From Sphingopyxis fribergensis (GTDB lineage Bacteria; Pseudomonadota; Alphaproteobacteria; Sphingomonadales; Sphingomonadaceae): DNA of 64,000 bases. Below, piece by piece: positions 16,870-25,431 of the stretch (positions are counted from its first letter, which is position 1; every line of letters starts with the position of its first letter). The translations under genes were made by a program, and so were the position numbers. Under the pieces are notes generated by a model. It had not been told where the DNA came from and made no database searches. It saw only the letters and a list, made by a program, of their open reading frames with translations. The stretch is from positions 2,890,501-2,954,500 of the forward strand of contig NZ_CP009122.1 of NCBI RefSeq assembly GCF_000803645.1, written 5' to 3'.

Positions 16870-18293
16870 GCTTGCTCCCTGTCGGTTCCAAGGCCCGCTT
16901 CACGCGCCGCCTGCTCACCTGCGACACGTCCGAAGACGATCGCGTTGGCGATCGAATTTCCGCCGCCTATATATCTGTCACCCAAAACACCGCCCGACAC
17001 TTCTCCGGCAGAAAAGAGCCCGCCGATGGGGCGGTCTGCGCAGTCGAGAACGTGCATGTCCCTGTCCACCCGCAAGCCGGTCGAGGTCAGACAGACAATC
17101 GCAGGGCGGATTTCGGCGGCATAGAAGGGCGGTTGGGCGACAGGCTTCATCAGTTCGCCGTCCTTGTGGAATTTGCTGTCCACCCCTTGCTCGCAATCCG
17201 AATTGTAACGGGCGATCGTGGTTTCCAACGCGCCGCTTTCGATACCGACCAGGTCGGCGAGTTCGGCCAAGGTCTGCGCCTTGATGACCTTGCCCTTGGC
17301 GATCTGTTCGTCGATCTTGTCGGTCACCCAGTTCAGCGTGATGATCCCCGCCTTGTGGGCTGCGGCATAGCGAGGCTCTGGCACGGCAGTGGCGCGTGCA
17401 TTCTCGTCGAAGATAGCAAAGATAGACCCGCCAATTTGGTCCTTCACGACCCCGGCCATGACCGCATATTCGGTGGTTTCGTTGATGAAGCGGCGCCCCT
17501 CGCGGTTGACATAGACCAGCCAGCCCGGGACGAAGACTTCGAGATCGCGATAGAAACCGGGCGTGGTCAGCAGCAACCCGCGATTGTGACCGGCAATATC
17601 CGCGCCGACTTCCTGGCCCATCAACAGGCCATCGCCAGTGCAGGTCTTGGCGGTTATGGCCCAAGTCCAATCGCCGTGCTGGGCCGCTTCGGGATAGTGA
17701 CGGTTCAGGAGGAGCCGGTTGTGACCGAAGCCTCCTGTGGCGATTATCACGCTATTCGCGCTTACGGTCTCGCCATCCAGTACGACGCCGCGCACACAAC
17801 CGTGTTCGTCTGTGTGCAGCGCGGTCACGCGGCAGCCCCGCGAAACGTCGATATTGCGGCGGTTGACCTCGCGGTCCAGCACCTCTGACAAGGCGGCGCC
17901 GTTGCCCGTTGTCTTGTGGCCTCGCGGAACGCTTTCCACACCGGAGGCATACAGTTCAGCCGGATCGAACTCGACCCCCATCGAGATGAGCCATTCGATC
18001 GCCGGTCCGGACAACTCGCAGAGCCGCCGAACGATCGACGGTTCCACCTTGTGCTGGTTCAAGGTCATGTAATATTCGAACATTGCATCGACTGTGTCGC
18101 TGTCGATGCCGGCAGCCCGCTGGATGCTGGTCGGGGCACCATAAACCACACCGCCCGACAATGCCGTCGAGCCGCCAAGCTGGTTTGCGGCTTCCAGAAG
18201 CGCCACGCGCGCGCCGGAATCACAAGCCGTGATGGCGGCTGCCATCCCGGCCCCTCCGCCGCCAATCACGATTACATCATAGTCGTAGGTCAT
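16866..18293 (-). CDS. FAD-dependent dehydrogenase, 3-ketosteroid dehydrogenase/fumarate-reductase-like
   Basis: 475-residue flavoprotein. The N-terminal FAD motif is DVIVIGGGGAGMAAAI with a following acidic LLEAANQLGGSTALSGG. The substrate domain carries WLVYVNREGRRFINET and the C-terminal FAD-closing GGLFSAGEVSGGVLGDRYIGG seen in two pieces. This family holds 3-ketosteroid delta-dehydrogenases, fumarate reductase subunits and tricarballylate dehydrogenases, and the length is nearer the last two. With a P450, SDR and OYE-type reductase around it, introduction of a ring double bond is a reasonable guess. The ATG at 18293 lies 18 bases after the P450 stop with GGTGAGAA upstream. Confidence 0.82.
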   Translation of the reverse strand: MTYDYDVIVIGGGGAGMAAAITACDSGARVALLEAANQLGGSTALSGGVVYGAPTSIQRAAGIDSDTVDAMFEYYMTLNQHKVEPSIVRRLCELSGPAIEWLISMGVEFDPAELYASGVESVPRGHKTTGNGAALSEVLDREVNRRNIDVSRGCRVTALHTDEHGCVRGVVLDGETVSANSVIIATGGFGHNRLLLNRHYPEAAQHGDWTWAITAKTCTGDGLLMGQEVGADIAGHNRGLLLTTPGFYRDLEVFVPGWLVYVNREGRRFINETTEYAVMAGVVKDQIGGSIFAIFDENARATAVPEPRYAAAHKAGIITLNWVTDKIDEQIAKGKVIKAQTLAELADLVGIESGALETTIARYNSDCEQGVDSKFHKDGELMKPVAQPPFYAAEIRPAIVCLTSTGLRVDRDMHVLDCADRPIGGLFSAGEVSGGVLGDRYIGGGNSIANAIVFGRVAGEQAAREAGLGTDREQA

Positions 18294-18313
18294 GTCTGTT
18301 CTCACCTGGGATC

Positions 18314-19558
18314 TCACCGCTTCGAGAATTCGATCTCGAATTCATTGAGAGCCCGCAGGATCACGCTCGGCGCATGCGAAATCTTGTCCGCCTCGACCAG
18401 GCGGATGTCCTTCAGCCGGGCCGTCAGTTCGCGCGCGGCGATCGCGATTTCGCGACGCGCCAGCTGAGCGCCGATGCAGTGGTGGATGCCGGCCCCGAAT
18501 GCTAGATGGGATGACGCGTTCGCGCGAGCCACGTTGAATACTTCGGGGCATTCATACTTTCGCTCGTCGCGGTTCGCCGAGCCATAGCGAAGGTTTACAA
18601 GGCTGCCTTTGGGAATGGTAACGCCGGCGACCTCGACATCCGCAGTCGTCATCCGGAACAGTCCCTGGACGGGAGACTCGTGACGCAGAATTTCTTCTGC
18701 GAAATTGTCGCATTTGCCCGGTTCTTTGGCGAGGAGTTCGACCAGTTCGGGCTCGTTGGCCAGGCGCACTATGGACGCAGCGATTGCGCTGGTCGTGGTC
18801 TCATTGCCGGCGACGAGAAGCTGATTGAGGATCGACAGGAGTTCCGGGATGCTCAACGGAGCTCCGTCGATTTCCTTGGTGACCAGATCCGAAATCATGT
18901 CGTCGCGCGGATTTGCCCGGCGATCGGCAAAGACCTCAACGAAGTAATGTTGCATTTCGACTGCACTTTTGGCGCATTCGATTTTTCTCTCGTCAGACAA
19001 AAGCAGGCCGAGCGGGGCAACCGCCGAATCCGACCATTCCTTGAACCTGTCCCGGTGGCTGCGCGGCACGCCCAGCTGGTCCGCAATCACATACATGGGA
19101 ACGGGGACAGCGAAGTCCTGCATGACCGAGAGGCGACCCTTCTCGATAAAGGCGTCGATCAATTCCCTGACGACCACCACCATGTAATCTTCCATCTGAC
19201 GCACGCGACCGGCGGTAAAAGCGCGGTCGACCAGCTTGCGATAACGCGTGTGCGATGGCGGATCGTTGCTGACCAAGGTATCGGGAAGATCCCCAAAGCC
19301 TTCTTCGTTGTAAATCCGCATTACCTCATCGGGAACCGAGCCGGGCCGAAAACCCATCTTGCTCGAAAATACTTGCGGATCGCGGATGGCATTCAGGCAA
19401 TCGTCGTAGCGGGTAATGAGCCAGAATCCCAACTTCTCCGCGAAGTAAACCGGCGCTTTTTCACGCAAGCTCTCGTAGATGGGATAGGGACACTCCATCA
19501 CCTGCGGATTGGCAAAATCCAACTGGGCGGGATCCGCATCTTGTACCGTAGAAGTCAT
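18314..19558 (-). CDS. Cytochrome P450
   Basis: 414-residue soluble bacterial P450. The I-helix proton-relay motif is LLVAGNETTTSAI, the K-helix ExxR is EEILRHESPVQ, and the heme-binding loop is LAFGAGIHHCIGAQLARR with the proximal Cys at about residue 361. The N-terminus lacks a membrane anchor. No ferredoxin or ferredoxin reductase gene is adjacent, so redox partners are encoded elsewhere. It follows the OYE-type reductase by 65 bases. It resembles CYP families that hydroxylate steroid or terpenoid skeletons; regiochemistry cannot be predicted. Confidence 0.93.
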   Translation of the reverse strand: MTSTVQDADPAQLDFANPQVMECPYPIYESLREKAPVYFAEKLGFWLITRYDDCLNAIRDPQVFSSKMGFRPGSVPDEVMRIYNEEGFGDLPDTLVSNDPPSHTRYRKLVDRAFTAGRVRQMEDYMVVVVRELIDAFIEKGRLSVMQDFAVPVPMYVIADQLGVPRSHRDRFKEWSDSAVAPLGLLLSDERKIECAKSAVEMQHYFVEVFADRRANPRDDMISDLVTKEIDGAPLSIPELLSILNQLLVAGNETTTSAIAASIVRLANEPELVELLAKEPGKCDNFAEEILRHESPVQGLFRMTTADVEVAGVTIPKGSLVNLRYGSANRDERKYECPEVFNVARANASSHLAFGAGIHHCIGAQLARREIAIAARELTARLKDIRLVEADKISHAPSVILRALNEFEIEFSKR

Positions 19559-19623
19559 GGTCGTCCTCTTTCCATCAATTTATCTAGCAGCAACTGCACT
19601 CTCGGCTCTCAATACGAACTCTA

Positions 19624-21576
19624 TCATGCCATACAGCCTGCCCGGTTCCCCTCGGCGATCGCGCGGAGAAGAAAGCGCGGGCTGTTGGCATCCCCAACAA
19701 TCGCGATGTCGGATCTGGTCCCCAGAAGATCGGCAAATGGCTCGATCGCAGGCCGGTTATGACTGACCATAACTGCCCAATCTGCCCGGACGGTGCTTGT
19801 GCCTCCGCCGTTCAGATCGCTTATGACTGCCTCGGACCCGTTGAACGAATCCACGTGCGAGCGCAGGTGCAGGCGAAAGCTCCCGCGGTTGAGACGCTGC
19901 AGCGCCGGCTCTGGCTGCAACGCCGATTCGAGCAGGTGGGCGAAGGACTTGTGACGGGTGACGAAAGTGACATCCGAGCCACGCTCGATGAGCGCTTCGG
20001 CGACCGCAATGCCCTCGTAATGCCCGACGTCATCGACCACTATCGCACTGGCAGGGCAGGAATTATGCCGACCGGAAAAAAAGTCGATCGATGATATTGC
20101 ATCGGGATGTTCGATTCCTTTCATGGGGCGGGCGGGAATAGCCATCTGGACCCCGTCCACCCGCGGACTGGAACCGGTGGCAATGATGATCCGGTCCGCT
20201 CCGAAAGCGTCGGCATCGCCCCCATCCAGATATGTGCTGAGCCGCACATCGACGCCCAGGCGATAGATTTCCGCCTCCTGCCAAAGAGTGTAATCGCCGA
20301 TCCCTTGATGCCGGGGAGCCAGCGCCGCGATCCTCACCTGGCCGCCAAGTTGGGGGGCCGCTTCGGCGAGAATGACGTTGTGTCCCCGCAGCCGGGAAAC
20401 CCGAGCCGCCTCCATCCCTGCCGGCCCGCCTCCTATGACCAGTACCGTTCGTTTTGCATCTGCGGGCGGCAGACGATCGTCGCTCACTTCGCCTTCCCGC
20501 CCGATATAGGGATTGACCGTGCACCCCATACGCCGTTCCGGACCGAGCAGCATTCCGACGCAACCTTGATTGCAGCCAATGCAGGGGCGGATTTCTGCCT
20601 CCCTCCCCTCGCGCGTTTTGCGGACGATCGCGGCATCGGCAATGTGCGCGCGGGTCATGCCGACTAGGTCCGCCGTCCCCTCGGCAATGACCTGACTGAC
20701 CTCCTCAAGCGTACGAAACCTGCCTGTAACGATCCGTGGAACCTTTACCGCCGCGGTCACGGGCGCACTGGTCGCCAGCTCGTAACCCGCCGGCTCGAAC
20801 ATTCCGCCGATCATCTTGGGAAAGGCGAAATACCCGCCCATCGATACGTCGAGAAAATCGATCAGCCCCCGTTCCTCGAGATAGCTGGCCGCGCGGGCTG
20901 TTTCCTCGGGCGTCATTCCGCCTTCGACGATTTCGGGGCTGAGGCGAATGCCCACGGGGTAGCCGGGGCCGACCTGCTCGCGAATTGCCGCCAGCACTTC
21001 CACGGTGAACCGCATCCGGTTCTCGAAGCTGCCGCCATATTCGTCCTCTCGCCGATTGAGCATGGCGGACATGAATTGCTGCGGCAGGTAACCATGCGAG
21101 CCGTGCAGCTCCACCCCGTCGATCCCGCCCCTCTGACAGCGCTCCGCAGCAGCAGCGAAAGCCTCTACCATCTCCCGGATCTGGGACTGGCTCATCGTGA
21201 TGGGCACTATCCCGAGTACCGGGCTTGGAAGATCGCAGGAAGACCATGGGGGGCTCCCGTCAATTGGGACCCCGTTATGTCCCGCGTGCCATAATTGCTG
21301 GAACACCCGCATGCCGTGGGGCCGGATGGCCCGCATCAATTGTTCGTACCCTTCGATTACCGAATCGTCGAAGTTGCAGATCGAAGACGGGCAGGTGGGA
21401 TGCACCCCTGCGATTTCGAGAATCGTCAGACCAACGCCGCCACGCGCACGTTCGACATGATAGTCTATAAGGCTGGGGACAATTCCGCCGCTACCAAAAT
21501 GCGTGCTGTGAGCGGTTCGCACCACCCTGTTCGGGATTTCGACACCGGCGATCGAGATCGGCTCTAGGGCTTTCAT
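19624..21576 (-). CDS. NADH:flavin oxidoreductase, 2,4-dienoyl-CoA reductase/BaiCD-like
   Basis: 650-residue fusion enzyme: an N-terminal Old-Yellow-Enzyme TIM barrel with FMN (about 1-330; QLWHAGHNG, GVELHGSHGYLPQQFMS), a cysteine cluster for [4Fe-4S] at Cys332, 335, 339 and about 352 (CIGCNQGCVG), then a pyridine-nucleotide domain starting VLVIGGGPAGMEAARV near residue 380. This layout is that of 2,4-dienoyl-CoA reductase and of BaiCD-type 3-oxo-delta4-steroid reductases. It is the first gene of the minus-strand operon and lies behind a divergent promoter region. It may reduce or reversibly set ring double bonds in the substrate. Confidence 0.87.
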   Translation of the reverse strand: MKALEPISIAGVEIPNRVVRTAHSTHFGSGGIVPSLIDYHVERARGGVGLTILEIAGVHPTCPSSICNFDDSVIEGYEQLMRAIRPHGMRVFQQLWHAGHNGVPIDGSPPWSSCDLPSPVLGIVPITMSQSQIREMVEAFAAAAERCQRGGIDGVELHGSHGYLPQQFMSAMLNRREDEYGGSFENRMRFTVEVLAAIREQVGPGYPVGIRLSPEIVEGGMTPEETARAASYLEERGLIDFLDVSMGGYFAFPKMIGGMFEPAGYELATSAPVTAAVKVPRIVTGRFRTLEEVSQVIAEGTADLVGMTRAHIADAAIVRKTREGREAEIRPCIGCNQGCVGMLLGPERRMGCTVNPYIGREGEVSDDRLPPADAKRTVLVIGGGPAGMEAARVSRLRGHNVILAEAAPQLGGQVRIAALAPRHQGIGDYTLWQEAEIYRLGVDVRLSTYLDGGDADAFGADRIIIATGSSPRVDGVQMAIPARPMKGIEHPDAISSIDFFSGRHNSCPASAIVVDDVGHYEGIAVAEALIERGSDVTFVTRHKSFAHLLESALQPEPALQRLNRGSFRLHLRSHVDSFNGSEAVISDLNGGGTSTVRADWAVMVSHNRPAIEPFADLLGTRSDIAIVGDANSPRFLLRAIAEGNRAGCMA

Positions 21577-21920
21577 TTCCTCTCCATCTCCCTCAGCGCG
21601 GCATGAATCCCGGACGCTCTGATTGCCCGCCAGATAACAGCCACAGAGTTGGATTGCAACACTATATACGCACTGTTATACTTTTGACGCACGGCGAAGC
21701 GGGCAGTGACCTGCGATTTCCCTGCACTCTTTCGCGACGCTGCTATCAAGGCACGGAATTCAGCCATTTCTGGCAGACTCCGAGCACTCAGATCGCGGCG
21801 GATCGTTCGGCGATTCGCCTCTCGTGACAGAGTGATAAGGACCTAAACTTGCTAAATCTCTTGCCAACGCAATCAAAGCGCGGCATCAAAATTATACACG
21901 AAACTCTTTTTGGGATTATT
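21577..21920. promoter_or_regulatory. Divergent promoter region between the catabolic operon and an acyl-CoA dehydrogenase gene
   Basis: 344-base gap with no gene. On the plus strand TTGCAA (21654-21659), a 17-base spacer and TATACT (21677-21682) form a good sigma-70 promoter. The same block read on the minus strand offers GTCAAA and TATAGT, so two promoters may overlap face to face. The block ACTATATACGCACTGTTATACT also has partial dyad symmetry and might be a TetR-type site. This is the probable control point of the 15-kb operon. Confidence 0.4.
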
Positions 21921-23048
21921 ATGCATTTCAACCCTACCGAAGAGCAGGCGATGTACCGTGAAACCATCGCAAGGTTTCTTGATGACCGGTATTCCGTTGC
22001 GCACAGACAGCAGTTTCTGGAGCAGCGCCGCGGATACGATCCGGAAAACTGGTCAGCGCTGGCGGATCTGGGCGTGTTATCCTTGCCAATCCCTGATGGT
22101 TTGGGCGGTCTTGGCGGAACAGCAGCGGAAATCGCTATCATACAGGAAGAATTGGGTTACCGGCTGGCCGTTGAGCCATTTTCGGAAAACATTGTCATAC
22201 CTGCGGTAGCCCTCCAGGAATTCGACGACGAGGGTCGGGCGCGAACCCTGGCTGCCGAGATGCAGGCAGGAACCAAAACCGTCGGCGTTGCGCTCTCAGA
22301 AGGTGCCAGGCGGTTCGACGCTGCCGCAATCGCGTGCCGAGCGAAGATCGATGGCGGAAACATTACACTATGGGGCACCAAGCACGTCGTTTCCTATCCA
22401 GAGGCAGACTTTCTCCTGGTTAGCGCCCTTCTGGCGAATGAGGACGCTGAGAATGGTTTGATACTATTGCTTGTGCCGGCAGGAACCGACGGGATTTCAA
22501 CCAGGACGTACAGGCTCATCGATGGGACCTTGGCGGCGGACTTTGAATTCGAAAACACCAGATTAACATCCGCAGCGATGGTCGCCAGTGGCGCAGGTGC
22601 TGTCCGCGCTATTGAAGGCATGCATGACCGGGGTGCCCGCGCAGCTGTCGCCGAAAGCCTGGGGATTTTGAGGCGGATGTTCGAACTGACGACCGAGTAC
22701 ACGAACAGTCGTGTTCAGTTTGGGCGTCCGCTCACCGGAAATCAGGTAGTCCGCCACCGTCTGGCCGAAATGCTCATGCATTACGAATTGGCACGAAGTG
22801 TAGTTGCCGGGCTGTGCATCTTTCCGGCGGGAACACATCACGCTGCCAAGCTCGTTTCCGCCGCCAAGGTAACGGTCGCAAAAGCCTTTGACTTCATTGG
22901 CAAGCAGTCAATCCAACTTCACGGGGGCATCGGATTGACGGACGAATATGAACTCTCACACCACTACAAGCGCGGACTCGCTTTGCAAGAGATGTACGGC
23001 AACAAACGAGAGCACGCTCTGCGACTAGCCAAGCTTTCAACGTCCTGA
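21921..23048 (+). CDS. Acyl-CoA dehydrogenase
   Basis: 375-residue flavin acyl-CoA dehydrogenase. It starts MHFNPTEEQAMYRETIARFL and carries the helical N-domain, a beta-domain (GNITLWGTKHVV) and the C-terminal helical domain with NSRVQFGRPLTGNQVVRHRLAEM and QLHGGIGLTDEYELSHHYKR. The ATG at 21921 gives a normal family N-terminus; the longer frame back to 21849 looks spurious. The typical YEGT/E-x catalytic block near the end is replaced by the GGIGLTDEYEL form of the steroid/short-chain FadE groups, where one subunit of a heteromer may lack the base. It is transcribed divergently from the main operon. Confidence 0.87.
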   Translation: MHFNPTEEQAMYRETIARFLDDRYSVAHRQQFLEQRRGYDPENWSALADLGVLSLPIPDGLGGLGGTAAEIAIIQEELGYRLAVEPFSENIVIPAVALQEFDDEGRARTLAAEMQAGTKTVGVALSEGARRFDAAAIACRAKIDGGNITLWGTKHVVSYPEADFLLVSALLANEDAENGLILLLVPAGTDGISTRTYRLIDGTLAADFEFENTRLTSAAMVASGAGAVRAIEGMHDRGARAAVAESLGILRRMFELTTEYTNSRVQFGRPLTGNQVVRHRLAEMLMHYELARSVVAGLCIFPAGTHHAAKLVSAAKVTVAKAFDFIGKQSIQLHGGIGLTDEYELSHHYKRGLALQEMYGNKREHALRLAKLSTS

Positions 23049-23051
23049 GCC

Positions 23052-23158
23052 GCGGGGCGGCTCTGATGCGGGCAAGAAGATCAAGGGCAGGAAGCGCCGC
23101 GGCGTGGCTCTACCTCGCCTTGATCCAGCTCATCACCCGCAGACTCGCAAGCTCATAA
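23052..23158 (+). pseudogene. Internally deleted scar of an IS5-family transposase
   Basis: About 105 bases that encode two non-adjacent parts of an IS5-family transposase: SDAGKKIKGRKR (around 23068-23100) and, one frame over, AWLYLALIQLITRRLASS followed by a stop at 23156-23158. The first is the mid-protein GKKxKGRKR motif and the second is the C-terminus, so the catalytic core between them has been deleted. It lies between two acyl-CoA dehydrogenase genes and shows that an IS once sat there. Confidence 0.6.
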
Positions 23159-23188
23159 AATCATCACCAATGATTCTGAATTCAGACT

Positions 23189-24139
23189 CTACGAAAACAT
23201 CTCTTCGCGAACGAGATCGAGCGTGGATCTAGGATCAGCCAGTATTTCGCGACCGATCAGGCCGGCCCAGTAATTCTCGGCTCCGCCCGCCAGGCGCGAG
23301 GCATGGATTCGTCGAATAAGAAGATTGAGATCGTGTTCGCCGCTGATTCCAATTGCCCCGTGCAGGCCGTGAGCGATCCCGGCAACGACCGGTGCCGCAC
23401 GCGAGGCGATCAATTTGGCGCTTGCAGCTGCCAGGGGACTTGGCCAACTGCTATGCCGGACTGCCGTCTCGCAGGCCATTCGCGCGGCGACTACATGTTC
23501 GCTAGCAAGCGCAAGATTCTGCTGAAGCACCTGTTGGCGCGCTATCGGTTTCCCAAATTGGGTACGCTGGAGGGCGTAGTCCACACACATTTCCAGAACT
23601 GCCTCGCTCGCGCCGACAATCAAGGCGGCATACAGCACTGCGGCAGCCGGGGCGGTCTTTGTCACGCGGCCTTCTTCCATCCCGATGGCTGGCTCTTTCC
23701 TCGAAAGCGGATCGCGGGAAGCGCCGACCGTTTCGACGCCATCCAGACGTTGTAGTTTCACTCCGCGCGAATCCTCCGTCAGAACAAAATTTGAGTGTTC
23801 CGCACCTGGGAGTATCAATGATGGAACGCCGAGCACGATTGGCCCGAGGCGATAATCGCTTCCCGCTTGCGCCAGCAAGGCGCGGGCCACGATGGTTTCG
23901 CCGACCGGGAGCGGAACCGCTCTTCGTCCCAGCGCCAAGAAGAGAGGCAGGACAGTGGCAAAAGACAGATTCGCCCCGCCGCTCTCTTCGCACACTAGTG
24001 CATCAAGGAAACCCGAAGATTCCAGAGTAATCCAAATTTCTGGATCCAGCTCACCCCGTCCGATTTGCCGCAGGGTCGCGCTGCTGAACAGATCGGCAAG
24101 CATCCGGTCAAACGGTTCAAGAAGGCCGATTTCGTCCAT
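23189..24139 (-). CDS. Acyl-CoA dehydrogenase, short (beta-type) subunit
   Basis: 316-residue, shortened acyl-CoA dehydrogenase. The N-terminal and middle domains are compressed (DALVCEESGGANLSFATVL, then APAAAVLYAALIVGASEAVLEMC) while the flavin-domain RTQFGKPIARQQVLQQNLA is kept, and the end has LHGAIGISGEHDLNLLIRR. The length and co-transcription with a full-length partner (stop and start overlap by one base at 24139) match the alpha2-beta2 acyl-CoA dehydrogenases of steroid side-chain degradation (FadE28/FadE29 or ChsE1/ChsE2 type), in which the two subunits share one FAD site. The functional assignment is by analogy. Confidence 0.8.
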   Translation of the reverse strand: MDEIGLLEPFDRMLADLFSSATLRQIGRGELDPEIWITLESSGFLDALVCEESGGANLSFATVLPLFLALGRRAVPLPVGETIVARALLAQAGSDYRLGPIVLGVPSLILPGAEHSNFVLTEDSRGVKLQRLDGVETVGASRDPLSRKEPAIGMEEGRVTKTAPAAAVLYAALIVGASEAVLEMCVDYALQRTQFGKPIARQQVLQQNLALASEHVVAARMACETAVRHSSWPSPLAAASAKLIASRAAPVVAGIAHGLHGAIGISGEHDLNLLIRRIHASRLAGGAENYWAGLIGREILADPRSTLDLVREEMFS

Positions 24140-25290
24140 TATCGCAACCCCATTCCGCGAGCGATGATGCCTCTGAGAATCTCCCGCGTTCCTCCTCTTA
24201 GAGAAAAGCTCGGACAGATCATCTCGATGTAAGCCAATGTCTTGTACAGATCCTGATCGACGTCTTCCTCGGGATGGGACGCCAGGTCATCGCCCACGAT
24301 GCGGGGTATGTCTTGCTCGAACGCTGTGCCGAGATCCTTGACCATCGAGGCTTCGACGACAGGACTTTCGCCTAAAGCCAGCTGCGCAGTGCAAGCGAGC
24401 GACATAGCGCGTAAACTGCTGAATCGCGCGACCAGCGATCCCAAGGTGCGTGCGGTCGTTTCGTCGGATCGCCCAGAATTCCGCAAGTGCTGTCGCCAGC
24501 CGTCCAGCAACACCAGAGACGAGTAAATCCGTTCAGGACCGCTTCTTTCAAAGGCGAGCTCTGCGGCTACCTGTTGCCAGCCCTTTCCTTCTTCACCGAT
24601 CAGCGCGGAAGTATCGAGTTCCACGTTATCGAAGAAAACCTCCGCGAAATGTTCGTCTCCAGCGAGATCCCTTATCGGCCTGATTTCCACGCCCGGTAAG
24701 CGCAGGTCCACTATCAATTGGGAAAGGCCCTTGTGCCGATCTTCCGGCGTGCCGGAAGTGCGGACCAGAGCGATCATGTAATCCGAATGTAAAGCGTTGG
24801 TGGTCCAGATTTTCTGGCCATTGAGGAGCCAGCCGTTGTCGATCGGTTCGGCCCTGGTCCTGACACTTGCCAGGTCGGAACCCGCGTTTGGTTCGCTCAT
24901 ACCGATGCAGAAAAATATTTCGCCGCGGCAAATCCCGGGAACATACTTGTAGCGTTGGGTCTCGGTGCCGAACTTTAGAAGCAGGGGCGCGCTCTGACGT
25001 TCAGCAATCCAGTGGGCCGAGACCGGCGCGCCCGCCGAAAGCAATTCTTCCACGATCACGAAGCGCGAGAATGGGCCCAGCCCGGCCCCGCCATACTCTT
25101 CTGGCAGCATCAGTCCGATAAGACCGGCCTGGCCTAAACGGCGGCTGAATTCGGCATCGAAACCCATCCATGAGCGTGCGCGACGGTCCATAGGCATATT
25201 CGCCACCGCACTTGCCGCAAGATCGCGCGCGCGCGAGCGGAATTCCTCATCCGCTCCCGGAATGTCGGAAAGAGAAAAGGAACTGAACAT
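24139..25290 (-). CDS. Acyl-CoA dehydrogenase, full-length (alpha-type) subunit
   Basis: 383-residue acyl-CoA dehydrogenase. It shows IGLMLPEEYGGAGLG, the substrate/flavin signature CIGMSEPNAGSDLASVRTRA with NGQKIWTTNALHSDYMI, and the C-terminal SFSLRGGTREILRGIIARGMGLR. The ATG at 25290 (MFSSFSLSD) is chosen for normal length, with a GGGGAG site upstream. It is co-transcribed with the short subunit that follows. It faces a divergent enoyl-CoA hydratase gene 141 bases away, so desaturation and hydration steps of the same acyl chain are probably expressed from one intergenic control region. Confidence 0.87.
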   Translation of the reverse strand: MFSSFSLSDIPGADEEFRSRARDLAASAVANMPMDRRARSWMGFDAEFSRRLGQAGLIGLMLPEEYGGAGLGPFSRFVIVEELLSAGAPVSAHWIAERQSAPLLLKFGTETQRYKYVPGICRGEIFFCIGMSEPNAGSDLASVRTRAEPIDNGWLLNGQKIWTTNALHSDYMIALVRTSGTPEDRHKGLSQLIVDLRLPGVEIRPIRDLAGDEHFAEVFFDNVELDTSALIGEEGKGWQQVAAELAFERSGPERIYSSLVLLDGWRQHLRNSGRSDETTARTLGSLVARFSSLRAMSLACTAQLALGESPVVEASMVKDLGTAFEQDIPRIVGDDLASHPEEDVDQDLYKTLAYIEMICPSFSLRGGTREILRGIIARGMGLR

Positions 25291-25431
25291 GTATGAGGTA
25301 CACTCCCCGAAAGCGTGTGGCACGCCTGGTTCACCGATCATTGCATCCGTACCGATTGGGGTTGCGGATATAGCAGCGGTTTGACTAAACGCCCATTCCG
25401 GCAAAAATGTCAACACGGAGTAGAATTTGAA

